The notes below the pieces were generated by a model that was given only the letters and a program-made list of their open reading frames with translations, was not told the DNA's origin and searched no databases. 48,712 nt of DNA, from NCBI GenBank assembly GCA_018240245.1, contig JAFEGD010000124.1:1-48712 (forward strand), read 5' to 3'. Source of the DNA: Spirochaetota bacterium (GTDB lineage: Bacteria; Spirochaetota; Leptospiria; Turneriellales; Turneriellaceae). The position numbers were made by a program, and so were the translations under genes. Below are positions 40,269 to 47,415 of the stretch, piece by piece (the first letter of the stretch is position 1; each line of letters starts with the position of its first letter).

Positions 40269-40553
40269 ATGCGTGAAAAAGTCTATTGTGCCAACTGCGA
40301 ACACTGCCATGTCGTTCGTGTTTTTGAAGCCGATGCCTCGAAATATGTACTGCGAGTCAAATGCGCGAAGAAGCGCTGGGCAAAGCGTTCGGGCGAAGAA
40401 AAACAATACAAGTATTTTACCGTCGCGCGCCGCGTTGTTTCCGATTGCCCCGACTATTCGCCGATGGGCGATCCGAACCCGTTCATTAAGAACTTGCGCC
40501 GCGAATTGCCGGTAAAAGACGAAATCTATACTCTCAAAGAAACCGAAGCGTAA
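40269..40553 (+). CDS. Small cysteine-rich protein, probable zinc ribbon
   Basis: A 94-residue cytoplasmic protein that I do not recognise by name. The N-terminus has YCANCEHC followed by a later RVKCAKKRW and VVSDCPDY, giving several cysteine ligands in the spacing of a zinc ribbon. The ending MGDPNPFIKNLRRELPVKDEIY looks conserved. It appears related to small conserved Leptospira proteins, from memory only. It is transcribed divergently from the Lrp-like gene and may be its target. Confidence 0.65.
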   Translation: MREKVYCANCEHCHVVRVFEADASKYVLRVKCAKKRWAKRSGEEKQYKYFTVARRVVSDCPDYSPMGDPNPFIKNLRRELPVKDEIYTLKETEA

Positions 40554-40565
40554 CGCACACTGCGA

Positions 40566-40593
40566 CTGCGCTCAGTGAGCTTGCCGAGCGCAG
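40566..40593. repeat. Dispersed-type palindrome CTGCGCTC / GAGCGCAG
   Basis: CTGCGCTC (40566-40573) and GAGCGCAG (40586-40593) pair across twelve bases that include a second small inverted repeat (GCTCA-g-TGAGC). The wording matches the 'GACTGCGCTCAG...GAGCGCAGcCGAA' extragenic palindromes seen in many genomes. It lies between the 94-residue gene and the VOC gene. Confidence 0.5.
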
Positions 40594-40608
40594 CCGAAAC
40601 GCCGCACC

Positions 40609-41073
40609 ATGTCCCGCCCCTTCAAAATATTAGGCATCCAGCAGATTGCCGTTGGCGGCGCCGATAAAGCGCGCCTGAAGAAACTCTGGGTCGAAGTGTT
40701 GGGCTTTTCGCCTAAAGGTACGTTCAAGAGCGAAAAAGAAAACGTCGACGAAGATATTCTCGAAATTGGCCGCGGTGCCCACGCCGTCGAAATCGATATT
40801 ATGCAGCCGATCGATGCGGCAAAAAAACCTCGGGTGGATGAACCCCCGCTCAACCATATCGGTCTATGGGTTGACAATCTCCAAATCGCCGTAGAACATT
40901 TAACGAAACTCGGTATGCGCTTTACTCCCGGCGGTATTCGCAAAGGTGCAGCGGGTTACGATGTCTGTTTTATTCATCCGAAGGCAAACGACGAGTTTCC
41001 TCTTGCGGGCGAAGGCGTGCTCATCGAGCTCATTCAAGCGCCGCACGAAATAATTACCGAATTGAGCCGTTGA
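40609..41073 (+). CDS. VOC-family (glyoxalase-like) protein
   Basis: A 154-residue protein of the vicinal oxygen chelate superfamily. Two beta-alpha-beta-beta-beta units are visible: [25 protein letters not shown] and [24 protein letters not shown], ending [25 protein letters not shown]. The pattern of His and Glu ([16 protein letters not shown]) resembles methylmalonyl-CoA epimerase and lactoylglutathione lyase metal sites. The precise reaction is not predictable. It converges on the COG3014 gene with one base between stops. Confidence 0.8.
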   Translation: MSRPFKILGIQQIAVGGADKARLKKLWVEVLGFSPKGTFKSEKENVDEDILEIGRGAHAVEIDIMQPIDAAKKPRVDEPPLNHIGLWVDNLQIAVEHLTKLGMRFTPGGIRKGAAGYDVCFIHPKANDEFPLAGEGVLIELIQAPHEIITELSR

Positions 41074-41074
41074 C

Positions 41075-42472
41075 TCATAGCCCGCGCTTGAAAGTACGCA
41101 GGGCGACAAATGTTTTCTTGCCCGGCGCAACGGTGATCGTCGAATTTTCGTTGCCGTAGACCACGAAGTCGGTCGTATTTTTGCCTAATGCGAGTTGGTA
41201 TTTGCCTTCGGGTAAGAATATGCGTAGCGCAGCAAACTGCGCCGGCAGCGTGTGCCAACTTCTGAGATCGGCTTTTACTGTCGCCGCCACCGCTCCGCCC
41301 GCACCGACGCCGACGGCAAGACCGCCGAGTAACCCGACGATATTGTCGTTATTTTTGCGTATCGAGCTCGCTACCGCGTCGGCGGCAACGGCGGCGATGA
41401 CGAACTTGGTTGCGATCGACGCGACGTTCTTTTTCACGTACGCCGAATAATTATCGTTGAAATTTTTTTCGGCCATAGTATCGAAATTCGTGAGCACCGT
41501 CGGCGCCGGTACCGTTTCGCCGTCGAGGTATAGGAGTGGTGCGCCGAGCTCGTCGCGGGCGGCAAATTTCGGCACCGGATTTTCAGCGCCGCCGAGCATC
41601 GCGATAACGGCTGCGGTCGAAAGGCCTTTGCCGTGGCTTAGAATCGCGACATCGATCGCGACGCGCAGCGCCAATGCAAATTCTTGCTCGTCCATGAGAT
41701 CGCCGCGACTCACTTTAACCGCCGCTTTGCCCGTTTCGACGATTAACACCAACTCGCCCACTTTCGCCTTGGGGTTTGCGTTTGCCGCAAATTGCATAAC
41801 CGCTGGCTTTGCCGCAGCGTACTTTGCCATATCGGCGCCGTCGCCCGAGCGCGCGGCCAACGCATAGCGCTCGCGCGCGAGCCAATCGCCGTCGGCGCCA
41901 AAATTTTCGAGATTCTTGTACTGCACGCGCGCGTCGTTATATTCGCCAATCTCTTCGGAGATCAGCGCATCGAGATAGCGCGCGATCAAAATTTGTTTAT
42001 AGGCGGCATCGTCGTATTTCATATCTTTCAAATCGGCGTCGAGCTTGCGCAAGGTGCGCTTCGCTTCGACAAGATTGCCCGTGAGCACTTGATTGACGGC
42101 TAAATAATAGCGAATCAGCGCGCGCTCGAAATTTTCACCCTGAAACGTCGATTCGCGGTCGCTAAGCAAAAATGCCGCCGCGCTACCCATGATGCTCGTT
42201 TTGATTTCGTCAGCCATTTCTGCCGCGCGCGTCAAAATTTCGCTACTGGTTTTCAGGTCACCTTTTGAGCGGTAGATGATGCCCGCTTCCATATAAAAGA
42301 GCAGGCGATTATGCGCCGAGCTGTCCTGTGCGAGCGGCGTGATCGAACTGACGGCTGTGTCGATATCGCCCGCGAAGAATGCCTCTTCGGTGGCATGGAT
42401 TTTTTTTACATACGAACCGGAGCAGCAAAGATTGAAGCAAATGACCAAGAGGGCAATCGTCCTCTTGGTCAT
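41075..42472 (-). CDS. COG3014-family lipoprotein
   Basis: A 465-residue lipoprotein. The ATG at 42470-42472 gives MTKRTIALLVICFNLCC and a lipobox; a TTG 12 bases earlier is the alternative. The first 220 residues are TPR-like helices (AEEAFFAGDIDTAVSS-type, IIYRSKGDLKTSSEILTRAAEM). The second half has VGELVLIVETGKAAVKVS, a hydrophobic glycine/alanine stretch (LLGGLAVGVGAGGAVAA) and the ending FVALRTFKRGL. This order matches COG3014 proteins, which in Vibrio and relatives sit beside LpoB. Its start codon is locked in a 12-base-pair hairpin. It follows the LpoB-like gene by five bases. Confidence 0.78.
   Translation of the reverse strand: MTKRTIALLVICFNLCCSGSYVKKIHATEEAFFAGDIDTAVSSITPLAQDSSAHNRLLFYMEAGIIYRSKGDLKTSSEILTRAAEMADEIKTSIMGSAAAFLLSDRESTFQGENFERALIRYYLAVNQVLTGNLVEAKRTLRKLDADLKDMKYDDAAYKQILIARYLDALISEEIGEYNDARVQYKNLENFGADGDWLARERYALAARSGDGADMAKYAAAKPAVMQFAANANPKAKVGELVLIVETGKAAVKVSRGDLMDEQEFALALRVAIDVAILSHGKGLSTAAVIAMLGGAENPVPKFAARDELGAPLLYLDGETVPAPTVLTNFDTMAEKNFNDNYSAYVKKNVASIATKFVIAAVAADAVASSIRKNNDNIVGLLGGLAVGVGAGGAVAATVKADLRSWHTLPAQFAALRIFLPEGKYQLALGKNTTDFVVYGNENSTITVAPGKKTFVALRTFKRGL
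42441..42472 (-). promoter_or_regulatory. Hairpin containing the COG3014 start codon
   Basis: ATGACCAAGAGG (42441-42452) and CCTCTTGGTCAT (42461-42472) are perfect twelve-base arms around GCAATCGT. On the coding strand the start codon ATG is the outermost part of the stem, and the complementary arm is codons 7-11. The mRNA could therefore hide its own start until a ribosome translating the upstream gene opens it. Confidence 0.6.
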
Positions 42473-42477
42473 AGGGT

Positions 42478-43059
42478 TTACCAAGTTAATCCCCCCTTCT
42501 GGTTGCGCGGTTTTTTGCGATAGACGACGCGGTCGCTGAAGACGACTAACTGCGTTTCGACCGAGCGCATCTCGAAATTCAAGGTCTGCTCGACGATGCG
42601 GTCGCCGCCGCTTCTAAAAATATTTTCGGTAATATCGGTTTGAATAAAGAAGTTTGGGCTTTTCATGTTGCCCGCAGAAATGCCGTTCGCCGTCGCGCCG
42701 GTTTGGCTGAATGCAATTTCGGAGAGTGCCTTGTTACGATCTTCGACGCGCACAGTGTAAATTTTTGCCGCGAGCAAATTACCGACGAGGCGATTGTCGA
42801 AGACTTGCACCGGAAGCTGGTCAGATGTATCGTTCTTTGTCGGTAAGAACGCGACGAAAATACCTTCGGCGGGCTTGTTGGCGTCGAAATGCAGCTTCAC
42901 TTTCTGCGAGAGTTTCTCGGCGGCTTTTTCTAGTTCGCCGCGCGTGAGTTCGCCCGAGTCGGCGGTTAGATCGTCGCTCGCATTGAGGCGCTTGGTCGTC
43001 GAAGAACAGGCCACAAATACCAAAGAAAAAGCAAGCAGGATTAGTTTTGTACTATACAT
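42478..43059 (-). CDS. LpoB-like penicillin-binding-protein activator lipoprotein
   Basis: A 193-residue lipoprotein from the ATG at 43057-43059 (signal LILLAFSLVFVACSS). A TTG 48 bases upstream is less likely. After a charged linker come strands ERAKIYTV-like AAKIYTVRVEDRNKALSEIA and the region SPNFFIQTDITENI, then IVEQTLNFEMRSVETQLVVFSDRVVYRKK. This fits the LpoB/CsgG-like fold, in which 'KADYFLtGeI' becomes 'SPNFFIQTDI'. LpoB in E. coli stimulates PBP1b from the outer membrane. The assignment rests on fold pattern and pairing with COG3014, so it is moderate. Confidence 0.68.
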   Translation of the reverse strand: MYSTKLILLAFSLVFVACSSTTKRLNASDDLTADSGELTRGELEKAAEKLSQKVKLHFDANKPAEGIFVAFLPTKNDTSDQLPVQVFDNRLVGNLLAAKIYTVRVEDRNKALSEIAFSQTGATANGISAGNMKSPNFFIQTDITENIFRSGGDRIVEQTLNFEMRSVETQLVVFSDRVVYRKKPRNQKGGLTW

Positions 43060-43154
43060 TGCCCACTGTGGCGTAGTCGGCATGCGCGACAAGAAATTTC
43101 GTAACAATCAATTTCTTGCTGTCCCCCTATCGGCGAAAGTCGCGAAGGTCGTTT

Positions 43155-44543
43155 ATGAAAGAATTTGATTTGGTCGTCATCGGCGGCGGGCCCGCCGGGT
43201 ATGTTTCTGCAATCCGCGCGGCGCAGCTTAAAATGAGCGTTGCGATTATCGATAAACGCGCCACCTTGGGCGGCACCTGCCTCAATGTCGGGTGCATACC
43301 CTCGAAGGCGCTTCTCGATTCGTCGGAGCACTATGAGAACGCGCTCACCAACTTTGCCGCGCACGGCATCTCGGCGAAAGACATCAAAATGGATGTCGCG
43401 CAAATGGTCGCACGCAAAGACAAGGTCGTCGCCGAGGTGACGGCGGGCGTTGATTTCTTAATGAAGAAAAATAAAATCGAACGCTTTGTCGGCTTGGGCA
43501 CGATTACAGGGTCGAACGAGGTGCGGGTGGGCGAAGAAGTTCTGAAGGTGAAAAAAATCATTATCGCGACGGGTTCGGAGCCGATCGAGCTACCCACGGT
43601 GCCGATCGACGGTGCAATAGTTATTACATCCGACCATGCGCTGTCGCTTAAGAAAGTACCCAAGCACCTCATTGTCATCGGTGCCGGGGTGATTGGGTTG
43701 GAGCTCGGGTCGGTATGGCGGCGCTTGGGGGCTAAAGTGAGCATCGTCGAGTTCTTACCGCGCCTTTTTCCTTCGTCTGATCGGCAAATGTCGAACCTCG
43801 CGCAGCGACTCTACGAGCAGCAGGGTTTCGAGTTTATGTTCGAGCACAAAGTTGAGAAAGCCGAAACCAAAGGGAAAGCCGCCATCGTCACCGTGAAAAC
43901 TCCTACGGGCGAAACGAAGACCTTAGAAGGCGACGCCGTTTTGTGTGCGGTGGGTCGCAAACCGTATCTCGAAGGTTTGGGGCTCGACAAAGTCGGCGTC
44001 AAGCTCACCGAGCGCGGGCGCGTGGCTGTGGATTTCCATAGCTACCAAACCTCGGTGCCGTCGATTTATGCGATCGGCGACTGCATCGATGGTGCGATGC
44101 TCGCGCACAAAGCGATGGAAGAAGGCGTCGCCTGCGTCGAGGTGATGGCGGGGCAAGCGGGGCACGTCAACTATGGCGCGATACCCGGCATCGTCTACAC
44201 GCACCCCGAAGTGGCGTGGGTCGGCATGGGCGAAGAAGAGCTCAAAGAAAAGGGGATTGAGTACAAGGTCGGTCGGTCGTTTTTTAAGCCGAACGGGCGC
44301 GCGAAAGCGATGCTGGAAGGCGACGGCCAGTTGAAGCTGTTATCCGACAAGAAGACCGACCGCCTCTTGGGCGCATTTATCGTCGGCGCGCGCGCTTCAG
44401 AACTCATCGCCGAACTGACGCTTGCGATGGAGTTCGGTGCGTCGGCCGAAGACATTGCGCGCACCTGCCACGCGCACCCGACGCTTTCGGAGATTGTGAA
44501 AGACGCCGCCGAGCAAAATGGCGGTTGGGCGATTCATCAATAG
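43155..44543 (+). CDS. lpdA: Dihydrolipoyl dehydrogenase
   Basis: The E3 flavoprotein of 2-oxoacid dehydrogenase and glycine cleavage complexes, oxidising dihydrolipoamide with NAD. From the ATG at 43155 it has 462 residues. It shows the FAD loop VIGGGPAGYVSAIRAAQL, the redox-active CLNVGC in GGTCLNVGCIPSKALLDSS, the NAD loop VIGAGVIGLELGSVWRRLG, the second FAD motif IYAIGDCID and the C-terminal His-Glu dyad CHAHPTLSE. It lacks a lipoyl domain, so it is a plain E3. No other complex genes are adjacent. The loop before IYAIGD has one extra residue and is encoded by a copy of the GCTATGG palindrome. Confidence 0.95.
   Translation: MKEFDLVVIGGGPAGYVSAIRAAQLKMSVAIIDKRATLGGTCLNVGCIPSKALLDSSEHYENALTNFAAHGISAKDIKMDVAQMVARKDKVVAEVTAGVDFLMKKNKIERFVGLGTITGSNEVRVGEEVLKVKKIIIATGSEPIELPTVPIDGAIVITSDHALSLKKVPKHLIVIGAGVIGLELGSVWRRLGAKVSIVEFLPRLFPSSDRQMSNLAQRLYEQQGFEFMFEHKVEKAETKGKAAIVTVKTPTGETKTLEGDAVLCAVGRKPYLEGLGLDKVGVKLTERGRVAVDFHSYQTSVPSIYAIGDCIDGAMLAHKAMEEGVACVEVMAGQAGHVNYGAIPGIVYTHPEVAWVGMGEEELKEKGIEYKVGRSFFKPNGRAKAMLEGDGQLKLLSDKKTDRLLGAFIVGARASELIAELTLAMEFGASAEDIARTCHAHPTLSEIVKDAAEQNGGWAIHQ
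44025..44043 (+). repeat. GCTATGG-family palindrome within lpd
   Basis: GCTGTGGATTTCCATAGCT (44025-44043) matches the reverse complement of the metH repeat with one difference (G for A in the left arm). It encodes AVDFHS in frame, where most Lpd proteins have one residue fewer between VD and the xT-x-VP segment. The mismatch could be a decayed repeat. Confidence 0.6.
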
Positions 44544-44688
44544 CGTTCGTCTTCGAACGCGAAGGCTCGTGTAAGAAACCGGCTTCGGCGTAGCCGAAGT
44601 GAAAATCGGAGACAGGCGTCTTCGTCTCTCGCCAGCAACTCGCAATGCGAGTTGCGAGGTCTCCGATTTTCAAGGTTTCGTAGCGAGC
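44543..44688. repeat. Multi-hairpin intergenic element (copy 2)
   Basis: It starts at the last base of the lpd stop codon. Hairpins in order: GCGTTCG / CGAACGC (44543-44560); an outer stem GCTCG...GAAACC with GGTTTC...CGAGC (44565-44580 with 44674-44688); CTTCGGC / GCCGAAG with loop GTA (44583-44599); a 14-base perfect stem TGAAAATCGGAGAC / GTCTCCGATTTTCA (44600-44613 with 44659-44672); and inside it GCAACTCGC / GCGAGTTGC with loop AAT (44635-44655). GAAAATCG, GCCAGC and the GGTTT side resemble copy 1. Confidence 0.75.
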
Positions 44689-44713
44689 AAAAAAATCATA
44701 AATTTCCTCATTT

Positions 44714-44728
44714 ACTCAGAGTCTGAGT
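44714..44728. promoter_or_regulatory. ACTCAGA-g-TCTGAGT inverted repeat upstream of a lipoprotein gene
   Basis: Seven-base perfect arms around one base, 41 bases before the ATG at 44769. The shape fits a dimeric regulator operator near the promoter, though no hexamers could be assigned with confidence. Confidence 0.4.
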
Positions 44729-44768
44729 CCGTTATTTTGTCGTGAACTACCTTAGAGGAGACTTGAGC

Positions 44769-45509
44769 ATGAAAAAAATCCTGATAGCAATTGCAGCGAT
44801 ATCGTTGACGGTTGGCGCTTGTAAAAAGAAAGACGATTCGCAAACGCCGTCTTTAGCGCCCGAAGTGCGTTATGCAAAATTTAGCGCGGCGATCTACAAA
44901 GCGGCACCGAAGTCAACTTGGGTCGCGGCGCTCAACAAAGCCGAAGACGTGACGCTCATCAAAAAAATAACCGTCGATAAAAAAGAATATGCGTTCGTAA
45001 CGACGGCGGCCGGTAAAGAAGGCTATATCGACGCTTCGTATCTGGCGGGCAAACCCTTTGTTGTGACCGATGCGTTGGTGACGGTCTATGCGAGCCCGAC
45101 GCTCACGGCGCGCAAAGTCATGCGGATGCCTCGCGGTGTTGTCGGTTTTGTTCTCGAAGAAAAGGCCGGGTGGGTAAAAATTTATGCGGGCCAAATTTCT
45201 GAAAATTACGATTACTCGAAAGACGAGGCGGGCAAATATAAAAAAGTATCTTGGGTCAACGACGTTTGGATTGAAAGCTCCGGCTTCTCGTACGACCTCT
45301 CGCTGGTCGCACAGGGCGTTGAATTCGGTAATCTGCTCTTGGGGGCGACCAATGCCGACGCCGACAAGCAGAATGCGGCTAAAGACAAATTGAAAAAAAT
45401 TCAAGACGATGCGGCAAATCCGTTATCGAAAGCCGCGTGCGCAGCGCTCAACATCGATACGCCCGAAGCGTGCGGCGAAGCGAAACCGGCAGAGCAACCG
45501 CACGGCTAA
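44769..45509 (+). CDS. SH3-like-domain lipoprotein
   Basis: A 246-residue lipoprotein with a strong ribosome-binding site (GAGGAGA). The signal is MKKILIAIAAISLTVGACKKK. Two bacterial SH3-like units are visible: one ending KEYAFVTTAAGKEGYIDASYL, and LVTVYASPTLTARKVMRMPRGVVGFVLEEKAGWVKIYAG, the classic SH3b layout with 'GWVKI'. SH3b domains bind peptidoglycan or proteins at the cell surface. The tail is charged and helical with a Cys-rich end. The gene stands alone and overlaps the next convergent gene by four bases. Confidence 0.75.
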   Translation: MKKILIAIAAISLTVGACKKKDDSQTPSLAPEVRYAKFSAAIYKAAPKSTWVAALNKAEDVTLIKKITVDKKEYAFVTTAAGKEGYIDASYLAGKPFVVTDALVTVYASPTLTARKVMRMPRGVVGFVLEEKAGWVKIYAGQISENYDYSKDEAGKYKKVSWVNDVWIESSGFSYDLSLVAQGVEFGNLLLGATNADADKQNAAKDKLKKIQDDAANPLSKAACAALNIDTPEACGEAKPAEQPHG

Positions 45510-46252
45510 TCCCACAGGCGCAATGTTTCGAGGTTGCGAAAAATCAGTTCGATTTCTTCTGCCGCCTCGAAGGGAAGCATGTGCTCTGATTCGTTGACGA
45601 CTGTGTTCTCAACATACCAATCGAGCGTCGGTAAGACGCATTGGTCTTTTTTAGGGTAAAGATAGAGTGTGCCGATGCGATAGAGCGGGGTTATGGCAAG
45701 TTTCTGGTTGAGAATTTTTCGCGTGCGCAAGAACTCGCGCGCGGCGGCGCCCGATGCCCCCTTGCCGTCGGCACACTCGACGAGCGTTTTATCTGCACAA
45801 CCATGCTTTAGATTGAGCCGCGCATAGGCGGCAGCGATGTCGGTGCGGATGGTCTTATATTGGCGAATGCTTTGCCGTACTAAGACGGCGTCGTCGTGGC
45901 GTTCGACCATGAATTCAATCGCGCATGTGAGTTTCTTGCCTTCGGCATGCGCACGTCGCAGTAGCGAACTTTTTGAAAGAATTTGATATTCTTCGCGGGG
46001 GAGCGCTAGTAGATACACAGGGGCGACCCGAGTTAAGATTATTTTTTTGTCGGCATACTCATATAACCAACCGGGCGGCAAATTGCGTTGAAAGAACGCC
46101 TCGACGGCCTTCGCGTTCGCCGATAAATGCCGCTGCCGTATGCGCTCCGCCAAGGGAGAAGTTTTCGATTGACCGGCTAAGCCATGCGTGAAGCATAAAA
46201 CCATGCACAATACCACGGCCGCAAAAATTTTTCCACAAGTCTTAATCCTCAT
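45506..46252 (-). CDS. Secreted protein of unknown function
   Basis: A 248-residue protein with a signal peptide (IFAAVVLCMVLCFTHGLAG). No family was recognised. The mature part is mixed alpha/beta, with RNLPPGWLYEYADKKIILTR, YPKKDQCVLPTLDWYVEN and a helical end EAAEEIELIFRNLETLRLW. Three cysteines could form a disulphide. The ATG is at 46250-46252. Its signal peptide is encoded opposite to that of the next gene, so the two diverge with overlapping 5' ends. Confidence 0.65.
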   Translation of the reverse strand: MRIKTCGKIFAAVVLCMVLCFTHGLAGQSKTSPLAERIRQRHLSANAKAVEAFFQRNLPPGWLYEYADKKIILTRVAPVYLLALPREEYQILSKSSLLRRAHAEGKKLTCAIEFMVERHDDAVLVRQSIRQYKTIRTDIAAAYARLNLKHGCADKTLVECADGKGASGAAAREFLRTRKILNQKLAITPLYRIGTLYLYPKKDQCVLPTLDWYVENTVVNESEHMLPFEAAEEIELIFRNLETLRLWD

Positions 46253-47036
46253 CTGCTATGCAGGCATAACCTCGCTTGCCGCGCAAGATGCCGTCAAGCC
46301 GAAAGGGGGCAGCACCGCGAAAAAATCGGCAGCGGCGAATGCCGCAAAGCCGACCGAGGCCGACAAGAGCGGTGCAAGAGATGTAACATACCTCGACTTG
46401 GTGCACTCGCGCGAAAAGGCATTGAAGCTCAAAGGCGATAACATGCGCGACATTCAATTATTGAATACATTAGGCGCGTCGGTACCCGAGGCGTACGACA
46501 AGGGCGAATCGGACAAAATCGCAACAGAATATAAAGAGGGGGTAAAACAAATTTATCGGTTAGAATATGTCGGTGCCGCAAAGACGCTGCGCACGAATCG
46601 CGAAAACATCGGCGTCGCAATGGGCAAGGCGAGCGAGATTTTTCGTAAAAAAACAACCGAGATGTTAAACCAGAGCGCCGACCGCATGGCCGATCTCGAC
46701 ATGCAGGCAGAAAACACGGGGAGCGTCGAAGCAATTCGTATGGCAGGCGTCGTGCAAAAAAACCAGCACCGCTTATCGGTAGGCTATCAACAATTAACGC
46801 TGGCGTCGAATGCCGAGAAACATCGTCGTTACGCCGAAGCGCTTTCGCATTACCGCCTCGCGCGACTACACTCGATCTATCTAAAGATAGAACTCGCCAA
46901 AGACGAGAACGAGAAAAATCAACTGCGCGCGCAGTACCGTAACGAGATCGATGAAAAACGCATTCCGCGCGAAGAGGCAAAAAGTGGTAAAAATGAGCCT
47001 ACAACTGCGCCAGAAAAAAAAGCGGCACCTCGATAG
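46203..47036 (+). CDS. Secreted helical protein of unknown function
   Basis: About 277 residues from the ATG at 46203; a GTG at 46188 would add five residues. A signal peptide (IFPQVLILICYAGITSLAA) precedes an Ala/Lys-rich linker and a largely helical body: EKALKLKGDNMRDIQLLNTLG, YKEGVKQIYRLEYVGAAKTLRTN, MLNQSADRMADLDMQAENTG, AEALSHYRLARLHSIYLKIEL. The tail is charged, ending with repeated Pro/Lys. It resembles uncharacterised Leptospira helical secreted proteins, by memory. It precedes the ATP synthase region but is separated by about 110 bases with a promoter-like sequence. Confidence 0.65.
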   Translation: MHNTTAAKIFPQVLILICYAGITSLAAQDAVKPKGGSTAKKSAAANAAKPTEADKSGARDVTYLDLVHSREKALKLKGDNMRDIQLLNTLGASVPEAYDKGESDKIATEYKEGVKQIYRLEYVGAAKTLRTNRENIGVAMGKASEIFRKKTTEMLNQSADRMADLDMQAENTGSVEAIRMAGVVQKNQHRLSVGYQQLTLASNAEKHRRYAEALSHYRLARLHSIYLKIELAKDENEKNQLRAQYRNEIDEKRIPREEAKSGKNEPTTAPEKKAAPR

Positions 47037-47046
47037 AAATCCCCAA

Positions 47047-47074
47047 TTGTTTCGCTTTCAGTAACGACTATTAT
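47047..47074 (+). promoter_or_regulatory. Candidate promoter of the ATP synthase operon
   Basis: TTGTTT (47047-47052) and TATTAT (47069-47074) are separated by 16 bases, about 70 bases before the first gene of the ATP synthase run. The surrounding region is AT-rich compared with its flanks. This is a reading of hexamers only. Confidence 0.35.
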
Positions 47075-47145
47075 ATGACATTTTACTTGTCGTCTTATTT
47101 CAAATTACGAAACTTCCCGCAACCAATAGGGCTACGGTAGCGGTT

Positions 47146-47415
47146 TTGCAGCATGCAATCCTCTTTGTAGTCGGGGTTTTCGCGTCACTTGCGGCGGCGT
47201 TCATAGCGCATAAAGCGGCGAGGCGTGAAGGCGAAGCGGGGTGGCTGTATTTAAGCGCAATCACGTTTCGCATGCTGGCGTTGCTCGTCGGGTGTACTGT
47301 TGTGTACGCGATAGCAAGTCCCGGCGCGGGGGCCTTGATCGGCGCTTACGCATTGGGGGTCGCAGCAGCCTCGCTTACGCACTTGATCGTCGCCTTGGTG
47401 AAGTTAAGAGAATGA
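47146..47415 (+). CDS. AtpI-like ATP synthase assembly protein
   Basis: An 89-residue membrane protein immediately before atpB. Three hydrophobic helices are visible: AILFVVGVFASLAAAFIAH, LSAITFRMLALLVGCTVVYAIA and GALIGAYALGVAAASLTHLIVALV. Position and shape fit subunit I (AtpI), which helps c-ring assembly, although the sequence of that family is poorly conserved. The start at 47146 is TTG with no good ribosome-binding site, so the N-terminus is uncertain. It overlaps atpB by four bases (ATGA), which couples their translation. Confidence 0.6.
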   Translation: MQHAILFVVGVFASLAAAFIAHKAARREGEAGWLYLSAITFRMLALLVGCTVVYAIASPGAGALIGAYALGVAAASLTHLIVALVKLRE

